From positions 26,762,001 to 26,826,000 of the forward strand of contig JAJKFL010000002.1 of assembly GCA_021186555.1 (NCBI GenBank): a stretch of 64,000 bases of DNA, given 5' to 3'. This DNA is from Reticulitermes speratus. Taxonomy: Eukaryota; Arthropoda; Insecta; Blattodea; Rhinotermitidae. Under the pieces are notes generated by a model. That model did no database searches. It was not told the origin of the DNA and saw nothing but the letters and a program-made list of their open reading frames with translations. The position numbers and the translations under genes are program-made. Shown in pieces: positions 34,830 to 47,060 of this stretch (positions are counted from its first letter, which is position 1; the number at the start of each line of letters is the position of its first letter).

Positions 34830-36887
34830 GCCTCCCAGTCCGCTTCTCCGCCAGGCTGCTGAGACATAATGACACTCCTTTCCAGCCTCCGGTATGCGTA
34901 GAGCTCCGTGCACTATGTGATCTGAATCACAATCATTTATCATGCCATTTTTTGGTCACTGATGCTACTGTTATTACTATAAATACGATGTACTGTATGT
35001 ATGTGCATGTATGTACTACGTTAGGGATTGTTTAACCCTACAAAGTTTACTATCAACTATTTGTTCGCGTTAAAATTTCGATATTCCTTTCGAAGTGATA
35101 ATGTAGCCTATATAAATATTTATTTAGATAAAATATTACGAAGTCAGTGTTGGTAATTTTGTTCGAAGTTCGGCTGTTCTGTTCAATTTTTGCAGGAAAA
35201 ATGTAACAATATTTACCGTCGGATAGGACAAGAAAGTTAACTTGTTGTTCTCCTTACGTGATTTAATCGTCACGTGATATAGAAAGGACACGTTATGCAA
35301 CTTCCTCCCTACAGAGACTTCTCAGGGGCGCCGCTTGTTTTTAGCTCTTCACGCTGCAGTTATAAATCCTAGTGTGTTTCTGTTCGTTTAAATGACATTT
35401 ACACCCCACATTAATTTTGTCAAAGGAGACTTCAGATGTTCTCGTCTTGTAACCAGGAAATATACTGCATTTTCATGAGACAAAGTTGCTACCTTCTTCT
35501 GTTTTCGCGACAAAGGAAATAGCAGCTTGATGAACTCGTAAAATTTCTCCTTATACAAGATTTCTGCCTTAATTTGCTTTCTGACGCATCTCACAGAGAC
35601 GCAAATTCCGTGCGTAATACATTCCTTATAACTGAACTTACTTGTGGACCCTGTGGACTTACACATGTGTATCTATGTTTAAATAAAAAGTAGTCAAATC
35701 AAGTGCAAAAATCTTTTAACTACATTGACGCATTCAGAAGGTAGCTGTAAGCCGCAGAAAAGCGATAGGCGTATAGAACGCTTAGCTTTAAGCTGGTAAA
35801 GGTAAGGTTGTTTTTTGTGCGTAATTAGGCACAATGCCATGAAAGCGTATGGGAGACTGGTAGGATAGCTCCACGAAATCTCAACCTCGGCTCTAAACGG
35901 AGATAAGTTGTAATATTCACGCTCCGGCCGTTGTACCCCCGAGAAAGTCTCTCTCTCTCTCTCTCCTCCCCCCGTTGTCCATTAAATAAGGGCCTGGGTG
36001 AGCCCCAGGGCCGGTCTGGTCCTTAGGAGAAGATATCAGACACAGTTTGCGTGCGTGGCTGCATAAGGACACGGTGCGAATAAATAAACTGTTGTGAATA
36101 AGTGTTTCTGATTGTCACAGCTCGTTTTAGTCGACGGTGACGGCGAACATCCGTCAGCAGAGGCCACGCTAGTGTCAATAATGGCGAGTGTAGCCAGAAA
36201 ACCACGCTATCGCCTTAACAGCGACACTTCGTTCTCAGACACTTCTAATTCACTTGCTACAGCATAATTAATAGTTTGCAGACACTGTGGCTTTTAAGTA
36301 TGTTTATGCTGATTGTAAAAGTTGCCTTATATGTGACATTATAAGGAAAGAGTACACAATTCGCCCTGAACATTCGCAAATATTTTTTACGAAAGTGTAC
36401 GAAATAGGTTGTTTGACTTTTGAATTTAAAAGGATGTGCGGTTTTTAAGACGCCTCCACCTCCACTGGAAGAAGCTTAGTGACCGACGCGCATACTCAAT
36501 GTCTTTTTGTTACTACATGGTGGACCATACCATTGAAAGCCGCAAGTGGAAGAGAAGAAGAAGAAAGGTAACGAGCTTAATGTTCAGCACAAAAGTTTTG
36601 GTCGCTAAAAGACAATGTAAAACACCAATTCTTAAGGTACTCGTATTTTATTTCCAACTGTCATGTTACGCCTGTATGATAGCGCTACATGTGTTCTGCT
36701 GTCCACAGCGTCGCCCAGACTGCTGTTTCAGAAACTTTTTACTTGGAGCATGATCTCGGAACTCTCGCGTAAAATGTCTACCTCCTCTTACCTCAAAAAC
36801 AGAAATCTGTGTAATTCCTTTTAAATATTTTTAAATACTTTTAAGTATTAAAGGCACACAAAATACTGCTGTGTAAGTCATAGTAAT
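34830..36887. other. No gene; (CT)n tract
   Basis: A (CT)n tract lies at about 35948-35966, followed by a C-rich patch. A 26-codon frame starts at 36181 (MASVARKPRY...) with a fair start context but no donor or other support. Otherwise nothing recognised. Confidence 0.35.
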
Positions 36888-37173
36888 GGCCGTGCCATGG
36901 CTCAGGTGGTCAGTCGCCGGCCTCTCACCGCGGAGGCCCGGGTTCGATCCCCGGTCAGTCCATGTGGGATTTGTGGTGGACAAAGTGGCACTGGGACAGG
37001 CTTTTCCCCGCGTACTTCGGTTTTCCCCTGTCAGTTTCATTCCACCGGTGCTCCATTGCTAGGAAAATCGAAGAAAACAAATCATCTTCATCACAGGATT
37101 GCAGAATTAGCCTCAAGGCTGCGGTGCGTCCGTAGCATCTGCTGCGGGGCCCTTCACCCCCCCCCCCAAAAAA
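36888..37173 (+). mobile_element. SINE3, tRNA-Glu-like, full copy
   Basis: A 13-bp duplication 'aagtcatagtaat' flanks it at 36875-36887 and 37174-37186. The head 'cctctcaccgcggaggccc' plus 'gggttcgatccccggtcag' closely resembles the anticodon and T arms of tRNA-Glu (CTC). The A-box region is 'tggctcaggtggtcag'. It ends in a C run followed by an A run. This is the only clear copy in the window. Confidence 0.9.
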
Positions 37174-37228
37174 AAGTCATAGTAATACGTTTGTATGATG
37201 TGCATGTGCAAATGCTGGCTTCATCCTG

Positions 37229-37275
37229 CCTGACAAAAATATCAGACTGACCCTGACAAAAATATCAGACTGACC
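37229..37275. repeat. 23-bp unit, two tandem copies
   Basis: 'cctgacaaaaatatcagact' plus 'gac' is repeated twice head to tail with no mismatch. Confidence 0.8.
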
Positions 37276-38311
37276 CGCCGTAGCTAACGAACGTTAACAT
37301 TGGAACAAAACGTTTTCGAATTGTGCGTTTCCTATGTATGTGTATATTATACTGCAAGTGTAGTTTAATTAATGACAATACTAAAATATTTTTAAGTAAT
37401 ACGAGTATGATGCTTCGGCATGTGTTTTGTTTCGATAAATTTAAATATTTTAAACTTAGATTAATCACTTACCCTTCGGTCTGTCTAGACACAAATGAAA
37501 GCCTTGCATTAAACTTGTTCAGTTTTACGTCGATTGAAGAGAGTGACACTGTCAGAATAATTTCCAAACTCTGTTGTAGATAGTTGCTGCTTTTACTGCT
37601 CTCTGAGCTATCAGTCCTACTTATCATTTGGCTTGTGATGCAAGTCTCACTGTAAATGGACCTACGTCAAGACGTCCTTTGTGTTTTGTTAGTGCGAGTG
37701 GCTGCAATAGTAAAACATGATAAATGCTTCGACCACGAAAATCTGTTCAAAATTTAGACATACAATCTCTATCAGAAAACGAGAGTTTTCTTGAGGTTTT
37801 AGGTTTTCACGACGTCATATCGCAGAAGGGTAGCAATCTTCAACCTGAACTATGTCTCGTACAAATGTCAGTGTCCTGTAATGGTATGCTGCTCATACCA
37901 GAGTTTATGAAAGTGATGGGGACTAACTCCCGGACAGGCAGAAGGTCTACCGAGCGTAACAATCACTACGTTTTTATCGTCTTATAAAAATCAGGAAAAT
38001 AGCTGAAATTAATTCATTCATCATATCTACTCGTAGGTCTACTCGTTGAACATTTTCTTTCAGGCTTCTGAAAATATCATCTTTGTTTTAAAGTCGGTGT
38101 GATTGTAGTTTGTATTTTTCGCATTCCGTTTTCATTCTGGGTTTTAGAGCGCGCTTATTAGTTATAGGATACAAAACGAATACAGAAAATGGCTGTGTTG
38201 TGGTTTAGTAAACACGTCATTGAATAAGGGATTAATTATTCAATAAATGGTTTGCTTGTCACAGAGACGAGTAAAAAATAGAGGAGTCTCAGTAATCGAT
38301 ACAGTTTAGGG
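37276..38311. other. No supported gene
   Basis: An 87-codon plus frame at 37724-37987 starts MLRPRKSVQN and has varied composition, but I see no domain, donor or acceptor support. Treat it as unproven. Confidence 0.35.
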
Positions 38312-38655
38312 AGTAAAGCAGTACAACAATAAAAATAACGTTACAGGTACCAACAGTAAAGCAGTACAACAATAAAAATAACGTTACAGGTACCAACAGT
38401 AAAGCAGTACAACAATAAAAATAACGTTACAGGTACCAACAGTAAAGCAGTACAACAATAAAAATAACGTTACAGGTACCAACAGTAAAGTAGTACAACA
38501 ATAAAAATAACGTTACAGGTACCAACAGTAAAGTAGTACAACAATAAAAATAACGTTACAGGTACCAACAGTAAAGTAGTACAACAATAAAAATAACGTT
38601 ACAGGTACCAACAGTAAAGCAGTACAACAATAAAAATAACGTTACAGGTACCAAC
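38312..38655. repeat. Tandem array, eight copies of a 43-bp unit
   Basis: Units start at 38312, 38355, 38398, 38441, 38484, 38527, 38570 and 38613. They are near identical, each containing 'aataacgttacaggtacc'. Units 1-4 and 8 read 'agtaaagcag' and units 5-7 read 'agtaaagtag'. There are no spacers, so it is a minisatellite. The low divergence implies recent expansion. Confidence 0.97.
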
Positions 38656-40263
38656 AGCTTGCGCCAACTTACACAGCAATTACGCCTTGTTTAGATGTTA
38701 AACAGTTTGCTTCTTGTTACAGGGTTGCATTTCACCTAAAATAAGAATTGTTTTAGTAAATGTACAAGTACCAATTTTTTAAATTCCCGCATAATTCTGT
38801 AAAAATGTGAACATACGTTGTGGTTAAAGAATTCAGAATGAGAGCGCAAGGAATTTGAAACGTATTGGACGAAAGGGGAACCTGGGACAGAAAGAGATAA
38901 TTTTATTAATATATGTTAAAGTTCTTAAGCCAAGCGGTTACTTTGTGTATCACGAGGTTTAATTTTAGAAATTCTATGTTTTGCCGAAGACTGTTTATGT
39001 CTTTTGTATGGATCTCAGAACAAACAGCGGTTATTTCCCTGTAGACCACTACTATGCAGTTGATTTTTATATCCGTGACGGAGTGTGTTTACTGAGCGGT
39101 ACGAAATGAATATTTGAATATAATTTAGGTTAATCTTAGTCGTTAAAGAGGGGGGCGTGAGATAATGAACGGGACGAGACGGAGTTCATCGAGCGTGACC
39201 TTACATATAATTAGGATTCAAGTCTTCTGGGGTGTGACGCTTTGTCATTGGGCGAGTGGCTCCCAGCCTTTTGAAGGAACGTAATCCAGGTCTTGGGCTG
39301 CTTATCCTTGAAGATGAAGGCAGCACGATCCTGCGAAACGCCAGGAACCACTCACCCAAGATTATAAAGTGTGTTTTAAGTCTCCTGATCTTATATATTA
39401 AGTCCTTTCATCCAGCCCTTTCCGTTTTTATCTCTCTGTTCTGGTGTTTAGGTGACGTTGACCAGTTTTATATTTCAAAAGCGATCATGTCTGCCGCTGT
39501 TTTGATGCTAGGCTAACATTAAACACAGAGCCGTCATTGTTCGGTGTCACGCCAATAGATATGTAATGTAACATCAGTCAACGAGAATGCACGGTATGTT
39601 CATAAGATTGTGGTAATCGATGAGCAATTGCAATATTTCCGTATGATTGATCTTAACAAAATTGCGAGCTAACAACGGGTGCTTCACCTATATTAAAGTG
39701 CGTTTTCAGAGTATCTTTCCTTCTTTTAGTTTGTTGTGCTCTAGAAGGACCACAGGCAGTTAACCCAAGATAATATGGGCGTTTTCTTATTAGCACTCAG
39801 ATTCATACTGGAACCGTACCTGTCCTCTTAGTGAGACCAATCGGCTGTGCTGACTCAAGCCACTCTGACAGTTTGTGTTGTGTAGCTCGGCACATCGTAA
39901 CGTCCGATTAGCTCTGGGAGAATGTAGGAAAGCCCATCAAACAGATATTTTCATCGTTATGGGAAGGATTTTCTGCGTGATTTAATTTCGTGAGGCAAAT
40001 GAACTATCTCCTAGACCATTGAACTCAATAGCAGATTTCTCACTATCTTAAAGTACCATGTCATCAACCTAAAGGGAGGTGTTGAACTTTATTCCAATTT
40101 TTTCTTTCGCAGGTATTTATTTTATTATGCAGTTAGGCATTAACATTTCTGTAACTGGTAATTTACATAGTAAATTTCACATTATTATCACCGTGCATCT
40201 TCACGAATCAATGCTCAATTTGTGCATCAGTTGGTTTAATTTTGTTTCATTTACATAGTAAAA
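38656..40263. other. No recognised feature
   Basis: No repeat copy or exon signal was identified. The 86-codon frame at 39256-39516 has no motif. Confidence 0.45.
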
Positions 40264-40365
40264 TTTCACCCTAGAACAGGTCATGAAGGCCCAGAAGGGT
40301 AGTAGTGTTATAGCTCTACTCTTTCTTTAACCTCGGTGCTAGGTGGGGGTGAGTGGGTAGTTTAC
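40264..40365 (-). repeat. SINE2 3' fragment
   Basis: Reversed, it reads 'caccgaggttaaagaaagag', 'tagagctataacac', 'cttctgggccttcatgacct' and 'gttctagggtga', the SINE2 3' end. The head is absent. Confidence 0.65.
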
Positions 40366-40764
40366 ATAGACCCACAATATTTGTGTCTCATGTGGTTTGC
40401 GTCGTAATTACTTTCAGATGGTAAGTTAGTTCTGATATGTTCAATAATCAGTACATAGATTTCACATTGCTTGTTACCACTGTAAGATCCTAGTGGAGAG
40501 AAAATGTAATCCATGCTGCGTGTGGAAGAATCGATACAGTCACAAGAGTATACACATATAACCAACAGGCTAGAAGACACGCCACAATACAAATATTAAT
40601 ACGGTATTAAATTAAATTGGTAGTATATTTATTTATACATTTCTGCCCCTCTTTCTTTATTTTCCTTTTCTTTTTAGCATATTTTTCTTCCTAAAAGGTA
40701 GAAGTAGAATTTTTCCATCGCCGTTCCGCCTATACGATTATATCTTATGTGTGCGTATCCAATA
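40366..40764. other. No recognised feature
   Basis: AT-rich sequence; nothing supported. Confidence 0.45.
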
Positions 40765-41150
40765 TAAAATTTACAACCATTGTACCGATTTTCGCGGAAC
40801 TTGGTACGAACGTTATATGATTGGAAGACACCTGGCCCAGTCGGTAATAGCAAGACATGGAGGCAACACTACCGACACGCAATTTTGGGGAAATTACGTA
40901 CTGAAGTGACGCACGGCAATAGACCTTCGAAAATATGCAAATACCAACATGGAGGCAGTGCGAAAATTTTCTATTGCCTTCGGTTTGGTGGCGATAAACA
41001 TACACAAACATTATGTACGAGGGTAAAGGTTTGTTCGTTAGTCTGCAGTTACACACATGGCGACCATCCGAAACTTTACGATTATATCCGACAGATTTAG
41101 CGTTTGCAGAATCCTGACGGACTTACTTGTACAGAAATAAAGTAAAGTAA
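40765..41150 (+). repeat. Family E copy
   Basis: It opens 'ttgtaccgattttcgcggaa' and 'cttggtacgaacg', and closes 'acatggcgaccatccgaaac' and 'atatccgacagatttagcg'. The closing block is also found at 55.45 kb ('atatccgacagagttaacg'). The class is unknown. Confidence 0.55.
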
Positions 41151-42184
41151 AATAATAATACTAATACTTATATATATAACTTATTAATTTTATGTCCTTT
41201 TTATTTTCACTTTCTCTACCTTTCTAGCTTTATTTGTTTACCAACCACCTGTCCGATCTTCGCCCGGGCAGGCATCGAATCGCTTTTTGCCTGCAATTAC
41301 GACATGTAGCTATAACTATTTTGAGATGAATAAACATTTGAATGTATTTAATTTTTTATTATTCAACTCCCAATAAAAGTTTGAAAATGCTTTTGTGTAT
41401 ACAAACTTGATTGTTTGTCCCTTTATAACAAACCTGGAGTCGTATTTTTACTAAACAGGCCGTTGATAGAGTGATGATGAAAGTGAAAAACTTACAGACA
41501 TTTCCTGTTTCAGGATCATATTCCACACGTGAAGCACGTACCACGTGCTGTGCGCAGAATTAACTCGCACTTGTTCCCTGGGTAGTGAATTCGGATCTCC
41601 TGCTTCAGACCCTTCATTTCCACCTTGCAATTTTAGGCTCAAATTCCATTTTCATTTTTTCTATTTCGAATTTAATTTTGTTTCGGTCATTGTAGTTCAT
41701 GTTGTTGGTATTAGAGACGTCATCTTTGTTTCGAAGTTGGTTAAGGATTCTCCTTTGGGTGCACGTGTTTGAGTTGTACACTCAGATGGCAAAGAAAGAG
41801 GGTACAGTATCTCCGTCTTCTGAAATCGATAGGCTGCTTCTCTTTCTCATCTTATATACAACATAATACCACCGCCATTTTCTACTGCGGAGTTAGATTA
41901 AACAAGCTTTATTGGTGTCGCTGCCATTAAATTCGTTAAACGTGAGTTACATAATTCAGTAGCGAGTCGAGGGGGCTTGTATCGATCCTGCTGGTGGCCT
42001 CTGCCTATTACACTGGTAGGCTTCTGGCCACAGGTCGACTGCTGCCCTCTGCGACTGTTGCTCTGCAGATACCACAAAGTTTTGTGTCTAGAATTCTGCA
42101 CTCTTTACAGGGAATACAGCATGTGGTAATGCCACTGATTGAATACATTCTTGACAAGCTTATAGTCGCCCAGCTGGTCAGAAC
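41151..42184. other. No recognised feature
   Basis: AT-rich DNA with short opposing frames at 41451-41772. Nothing supported. Confidence 0.45.
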
Positions 42185-42400
42185 GTCTGCTGTTTTTGTG
42201 GAACACGGAGATTAATGTTTACAACAGCAGGTCACTGACCCTGTTGCCGCCACAATGATCCCATCTGAACCCTCACATTATGTTTCTTTAAGATCGGTTT
42301 CAGTGTCGGGTCTCCATCTATGCTTAGATCTCCCAAGTAATCTTTTATCTTCACATCTTCCAACGATACTTTTTTACCCAAGTTGTAATGATTACTGTGT
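42185..42400 (-). pseudogene. LINE-A tail, diverged copy
   Basis: The minus strand has GDLSIDGDPTLKPILKKHN-like DNA in the place of R-RWEDNIKMDLRE (read one frame off). It then has WRQQGQ, a stop, and PAVVNINLRVPQ, matching RWRALVNAVMNLRVP. The correspondence is in order and spacing but highly mutated. Confidence 0.5.
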
Positions 42401-42723
42401 GAGCGAACTAACGAATTGACAGGAAACGTCATCTTGACTGAAGGACTCCAACATTCGGAGAACGTGGAATTTCTGTGCCCTGCGTCCTGTACATGGGAGT
42501 GTAATTGTTGCATTTTTAATGACGTCGTTTTTATTTCTTAAATATATTGGCAGCCCATTAATCTGTGTATGTATGAAAACTGAACGTTGGGACGCACATT
42601 GATGTAAGTTGCTCTGATGTACAACCCAAAGTCTCGTTAACACAGTAGCTTGTTACGTACAGCTTGCTACTTTGAAGTTCACATTATCGCTTGGCTTGAT
42701 ACGTCCCGCAGTGGTTATAGATC

Positions 42724-43020
42724 AGTGGCATTCAAAGTGTGTTTCGAGGGTTCCGCAAGCACATTTCCTTTATAATGAAACTGGTAAATGTAATTTTCAT
42801 AATCTTAAATTGCCTCTTTTTATTTTCCTCCCCATCATTGTGCATAATCGGCGCTGGGATTGTTTTCATTGTCAATCACCAATAGTCAAATGTTGTACAT
42901 ACATATGCTTAAATGTTTTATTTACAAAAGTTGTTTAAAAACTTTTATTTTGTTTCTACACCCAAAAAGTAAACTTTTACCCTGCAGGGTTTTCGCGAAA
43001 ATACAGATTTAATCACAAGG
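42724..43020. mobile_element. Possible hAT-like remnant
   Basis: 'cagtggcattcaaagtgtg' and 'tttcgagggttccgcaag' resemble a hAT (Charlie-type) left end. 'ccctgcagggttttcgcg' and 'caagggtttctcagat' resemble a right end. No transposase frame or target duplication is clear. Confidence 0.35.
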
Positions 43021-43108
43021 GTTTCTCAGATATTAAGAATAAGATTGATATCTCGACCTATTGATACTAATTAATGTAATTTTTTCAATTATTTACATTT
43101 TGTAATAT

Positions 43109-43155
43109 AAGAAGGTCTGAAGATGACCGCCTTGGTCGAGACATGTCGCCTTCTT
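43109..43155 (+). ncRNA. Hammerhead-like ribozyme fold (one core change)
   Basis: This is the best-formed fold in the window. Order on plus: helix I 5' strand AAGAAGGU, core CUGAAGA, an extra U, helix II GACC-GCCUU-GGUC, GAGAC, loop AU, GUC, helix I 3' strand GCCUUCUU. The helix I strands pair over eight positions (one G-U). The second core box is GAGA where hammerheads need GAAA, so this copy is probably inactive. Minimal type I hammerheads of this design are known in Penelope-like retroelements; that origin is inference here. Confidence 0.5.
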
Positions 43156-43499
43156 TTGTCTGAAAACCGATAATAAACAGTAATAAAGTCGTGTAGACGC
43201 TTAACTAAGTAGCATTTTTTTTATTCTGTAAACCACTGATCTATTCGTAGACGAATGATCTCAACCATGTGTTTCTACGAATTGTTTTATTCATACTCAT
43301 GCATCCCATTGCATGCATGGAATGCAGCAAGAGCTCCAACATATTCAGTAACAGCTGCTGTGCTTCTAGCTCGATTTGACGATTAAGCTGTCCTATAGGC
43401 TTAGAGTAGTGCTATTGAGTTGCGGCATTGCGCTGACTGTGGAAGTCCACGCAAGACCTGCGAGCGAGATTCGAAAGACACTTGCAGAATTCAGTCTCA
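43156..43499. other. No recognised feature
   Basis: Unremarkable AT-rich DNA between the hammerhead-like motif and the family D copies. Confidence 0.4.
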
Positions 43500-43590
43500 A
43501 GTCCGTGCGGTGCATCTAACGGTAATAATGGGTCGTCTGTTCCGATGTTTCGGAGGCACATGCTGCATCCATCTTCAGGGTGACTGAATT
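43500..43590 (-). repeat. Family D element
   Basis: Minus strand: CCCTGAAGATGGATGCAGCA, then TGTGCCTCC, GAAACATCGG. This is the same core as at 726-770. The GGA/TCC pair forms a short helix II. Confidence 0.5.
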
Positions 43591-43794
43591 TGTTTCAGGT
43601 GGATGTTTCAGCATACACGGCGTAAAGACTCAAAGGACGATCATCTGAGCAACACCTGCCGTGAAAACCTAAAAACTCACAAGAACAGGGCTGGCAACTG
43701 TTATGAAGTATATCTGATAAAAATCGAATAATTTAAAATAACACCACGGCGTACTCTTCTCTGCCTTAACTAACTAGACGTGTGAAATTTGAAG

Positions 43795-43880
43795 AACCAG
43801 ATCTTCTGGGATGTTACGTGATGTCGGCTGGTAAATAGTCGTCGATGTTTCAGACGAGTGTGCTTCATCTTGAGAGTCAA
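43795..43880 (-). repeat. Family D element
   Basis: Minus strand: CTCAAGATGAAGCACACTCG, TCTGAAACATCGACG, then 'tatttaccagccgacatcac' and 'gtaacatcccagaagatct'. It preserves the 3' half also seen at 760-815 and 3770. It lies about 200 bases from the preceding copy. Confidence 0.55.
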
Positions 43881-45599
43881 TCAGTCCAAGAAGATCGCAT
43901 GTGAACTTTGAACTGAAGCTAGGCCATAAACATACTTCCACAGTAGATATGCATGCTGTTTGTAACTCATCAGTTACAGACATGTCGACATTGCCGAACT
44001 TTATGGTTACACAAATGTAACCAATTCTGAATCTGCACTTAACTAATAACCCTCAATTTCGCAAAGAAAATGAAGTGACAACAGGAAAACTAATAAATTA
44101 TGAAGTGTTCTGTCGATGGTAGGATTACGTGGTATCTGGACTTCGTATAAGATTAGAGCGTGGTTTTAAACTATGCAGGATAGCTAGACTTAACGGAATC
44201 CACTCGGAACAACTTGTTCTGTGCGGTCGTACTGATGCAAGTGTTGATATATATTGCTGGAAATGATAAGGCTAGTTTTATGGTGATAGTCTCTGGTCGG
44301 GTCTGTTATTCGTATTTGCTGTGATTGTGGTTAAGCGAATAGGCTTGTCACTGGTACTGCCTCCCTTTGGCGAACTCGAATGAAATTCTAATAAGACTGC
44401 TGTCGGTGGATATTGGGGCCTACGCTAAGCACTTTCCTAGCCTTCAACCCCATTTCAAGTTTTGCCCTTTTCAGACAGGATGCTGAACGGTAGCATACTA
44501 AAGCCGTAAGGTTAAAGCAGACCAAAAAAACGCAGAAAAATTTATTGGCTATGTTTTATTTGATCCGGTACTTCGATGGGCAAGAATGTCTATCACGTTT
44601 TCCAAGAAGAAACAACAGCTTCCAGCTTATCTGTGATATCACTATGCAAGAATCGAAGTTCTTGGTATTGAAACATAGGCTGAAGAACGTATAATGTGCG
44701 CTTTATTTTCTTTGTTCATTCTTTTCATCTCGTACTTTAAATCTTGGAAGCGCCTGGAACGTACAGATTTTAGCTATTCATGTAGCCTGCCGTCCAGAGC
44801 GAAGTGCAGTGTTCAGTATTTCAGTTTGGTCCAGCTGTATGTTTTGTGAAGCAACTGAACTACGTTTTACCACCGATGTTTCTCAGAAACGTTTGTAACC
44901 AGCTAGGAGTCTACACGGTGTCAGCCAGCCCGGTACACTACAATCTGAACGTTTGTTTGGTTATTCAGTTAACAATCAATGAAAATGGATGCTCTGTGGC
45001 CACTGGCAATTCTAACACGAATGCACCACAGATGTAAATGCGGTGCTTTCACAGACTGTGACGTCCGCTCCTGTGGACGAACTCACACCTCGCTTGTTCC
45101 TTGGGACCGACCGCAGGGGCTGTCAGGGCATACCGGTAAGGCTTCAGGGCAAATGACAATAGATACGTCTGCACAGAAATTGCTATTGTTTTATAATATG
45201 TTTACTCGGGTAAAAATTAATTAGAATTTAAATGGAATTTTTGATGAACTGTTTAGCTAGTGCCATTGGTGGGGCTGTGTAAATTAGTTACGACTCATTT
45301 TGTTACATCGAGTGCTTTTTTAAATACTGATTGGAAAATGATACAATTAATTGTGACCTGCCTTTTTTTCGTTCGTTTTTGGAGGGTAAAATGTAATTTA
45401 AAATATGTCTGTTGCTTGCTTATCAATTTTTTGGGACTGGTACTCAGATTGAAACCGGCGCGGGACAGTTTCGTTTTGAAAAGTAGTGCGCAGTTCGAGG
45501 GGCACTGAGAGAAAGAGATGGTTATAGTGGTTACTGTAATGGTGGAGGGGGGGCAAGTTTCTTTTTTCCGAGCAGTGTAAGTGGAAGAGAGGGGGGATG
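43881..45599. other. No recognised feature
   Basis: Unremarkable DNA with open frames of under 85 codons. No repeat copies identified. Confidence 0.45.
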
Positions 45600-46336
45600 T
45601 CTATTATGATGAGGATCGTGCGGGTGACTGAAGGGGAAGGGGAGGCTACCAGAAGAGAGGCAAGTTGGGAACGCCGTTACCGCTGCCGTCGCCGCCTCGC
45701 GGTGGCTGATGGGACTCGACTGACGGCTGACTACTTGCAAGAGCAGCGTGGTCGGGCTAGGATCGTCCGCGGAGTAGGAGGAGCAAATTCCACGCGGGCA
45801 TCTCAAAACGCTCTGTGAACTCTTGTTCTGGATCAGCCGCTGCACAGAGCGTTCTAGTAAAGGAACTGGAATTCAAAGTGCTTATCGGAGTGTACTTTAT
45901 TATTATCTGGAGTACAAGCCGGAGAACTGTCAAATTTAAAATCACGCACCGCTCGAAGGTGTAAATATTGACAAAAACCATGAACCAGTCTGTATGGTTG
46001 GTGTCTGATGTTTTGTCCTTTCAACTGCATCTCACAGCATTCATTGAGGTGAAGAGTTAGGTTTACATAGCTGGTCTACGAACTGTGGTCTGTGTTAGCC
46101 GTAGCAGTAAGCAGTGCTTGTTGTATGGTAGCTGCTTCGTTTGGCAGCGCACTTCACGCCCGGCGTTTGCGGCACCACCTGTTTTGTGTGTGGCAGCGAA
46201 AAGTCGTCTTGGAACAACTGTTTGCTCCCCAGACTGTAGCTGTCAGTCATTTCGGTTGTTAACGTCTTCAACAACGGCTACCACGACGAGCAACCCACTA
46301 GCGACATTGACCCAACTGATCGGTTCGTGTGAGACT
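45600..46336 (+). promoter_or_regulatory. CpG-rich region upstream of a candidate first exon
   Basis: CpG density is clearly raised at about 45640-45860 ('cgctgccgtcgccgcctcgc', 'gatcgtccgcggagtagg'), with further GC-rich DNA to 46330. An 11-bp hairpin (45807-45817 with 45843-45853) lies inside. The interval reads like a promoter plus 5' UTR for the exon at 46337. The strand is inferred from that exon. No TATA box is obvious. Confidence 0.35.
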
Positions 46337-46405
46337 ATGGAGGCGACCTACTGCATGGGCACGGATGTAGACGTCTGTCGGATGTTCGATCAGTACCTCT
46401 ATAAG
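46337..46405 (+). CDS. Candidate first coding exon, gene unknown
   Basis: The ATG has an ideal context (A at -3, G at +4). It is followed by 23 codons, MEATYCMGTDVDVCRMFDQY then LYK, ending at a perfect splice donor AAG|GTGAGT (cut after 46405), in phase 0. The frame stays open upstream to 46085, so the true start could be earlier. The start, donor and CpG-rich upstream DNA together are unlike the rest of the window. I recognise no protein family and cannot identify downstream exons, so this could still be chance. Confidence 0.35.
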
Positions 46406-46839
46406 GTGAGTGGTGATGATCTTGTATGGAACCTGAGTTTCTCACGACGGTGAGGATTCATATTTTGGTATTTTCAGTTATGATGCCATGTGTACCTAAG
46501 TACGAATATTTCCGTGGGACGTACTGCCTCCATCTTCAGGTTACCCTGAACGTCTTAGCCTATAAAGCCACAATATGACTGGTAATTTTAATATCTTCTC
46601 TACGTCATGTTTAAATTGTGTTTTGTTTCATATCATAGCGTCTGCTTCTCAGAGCACTAGAGATAAAAAAGTTCCCATGTCTATGGGAGTGAAATATTCT
46701 CTTACTTGACAAAAGAACATAACCTACCGGTCTTTGAAAACAAACTGCTCAGGAAAAATGTCTTAACTAGGGACGGTGAATTAAGAAGGCAACCTCAGAA
46801 ATTAGACTACCTAATGAGAAACACCATACACATCAGCTG
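46406..46839 (+). other. Possible first intron; family D remnant
   Basis: If the exon before it is real, this starts its intron. Reversed, 46515-46560 reads 'aacctgaagatggaggcagt', the opening of a family D core, but the GAAAC box has decayed. Confidence 0.3.
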
Positions 46840-47060
46840 GTATTGTTAGGACAATCAAAAGTAAGGAGCCTGCGATATGCTGGAAGTGCAGCGCGAAGTG
46901 TGGTACGAGAATTTTGTGTGGAAACGTCGTGGAAAAAGGCCACTTACAAGACCGAATATGGGATGGGAGAATAACGTTAAAATTAGTTCAGTATGTTGTG
47001 ACGGTATGACGTGGATGATACTGGCTCAGAATTGTGTCCACGATCGCTTTGATACTCGTC
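46840..47060 (+). pseudogene. LINE-A tail copy
   Basis: Plus-strand reading: IVRTIKSKEPAICWKCSAKC, then after a frame change KRRGKRPLTRPNMGWENNVK and MILAQNCVHD. These align to IIRMIKSRRMRWAGHVARMG, GKRPLGRPRRRWEDNIK and DLAQDRDR. It is broken by frameshifts. Confidence 0.7.

Noticed and set aside
38312..38655. CRISPR-like array
   Set aside because: The 43-bp units are directly adjacent with no unique spacers, and the setting is eukaryotic. It is a minisatellite.
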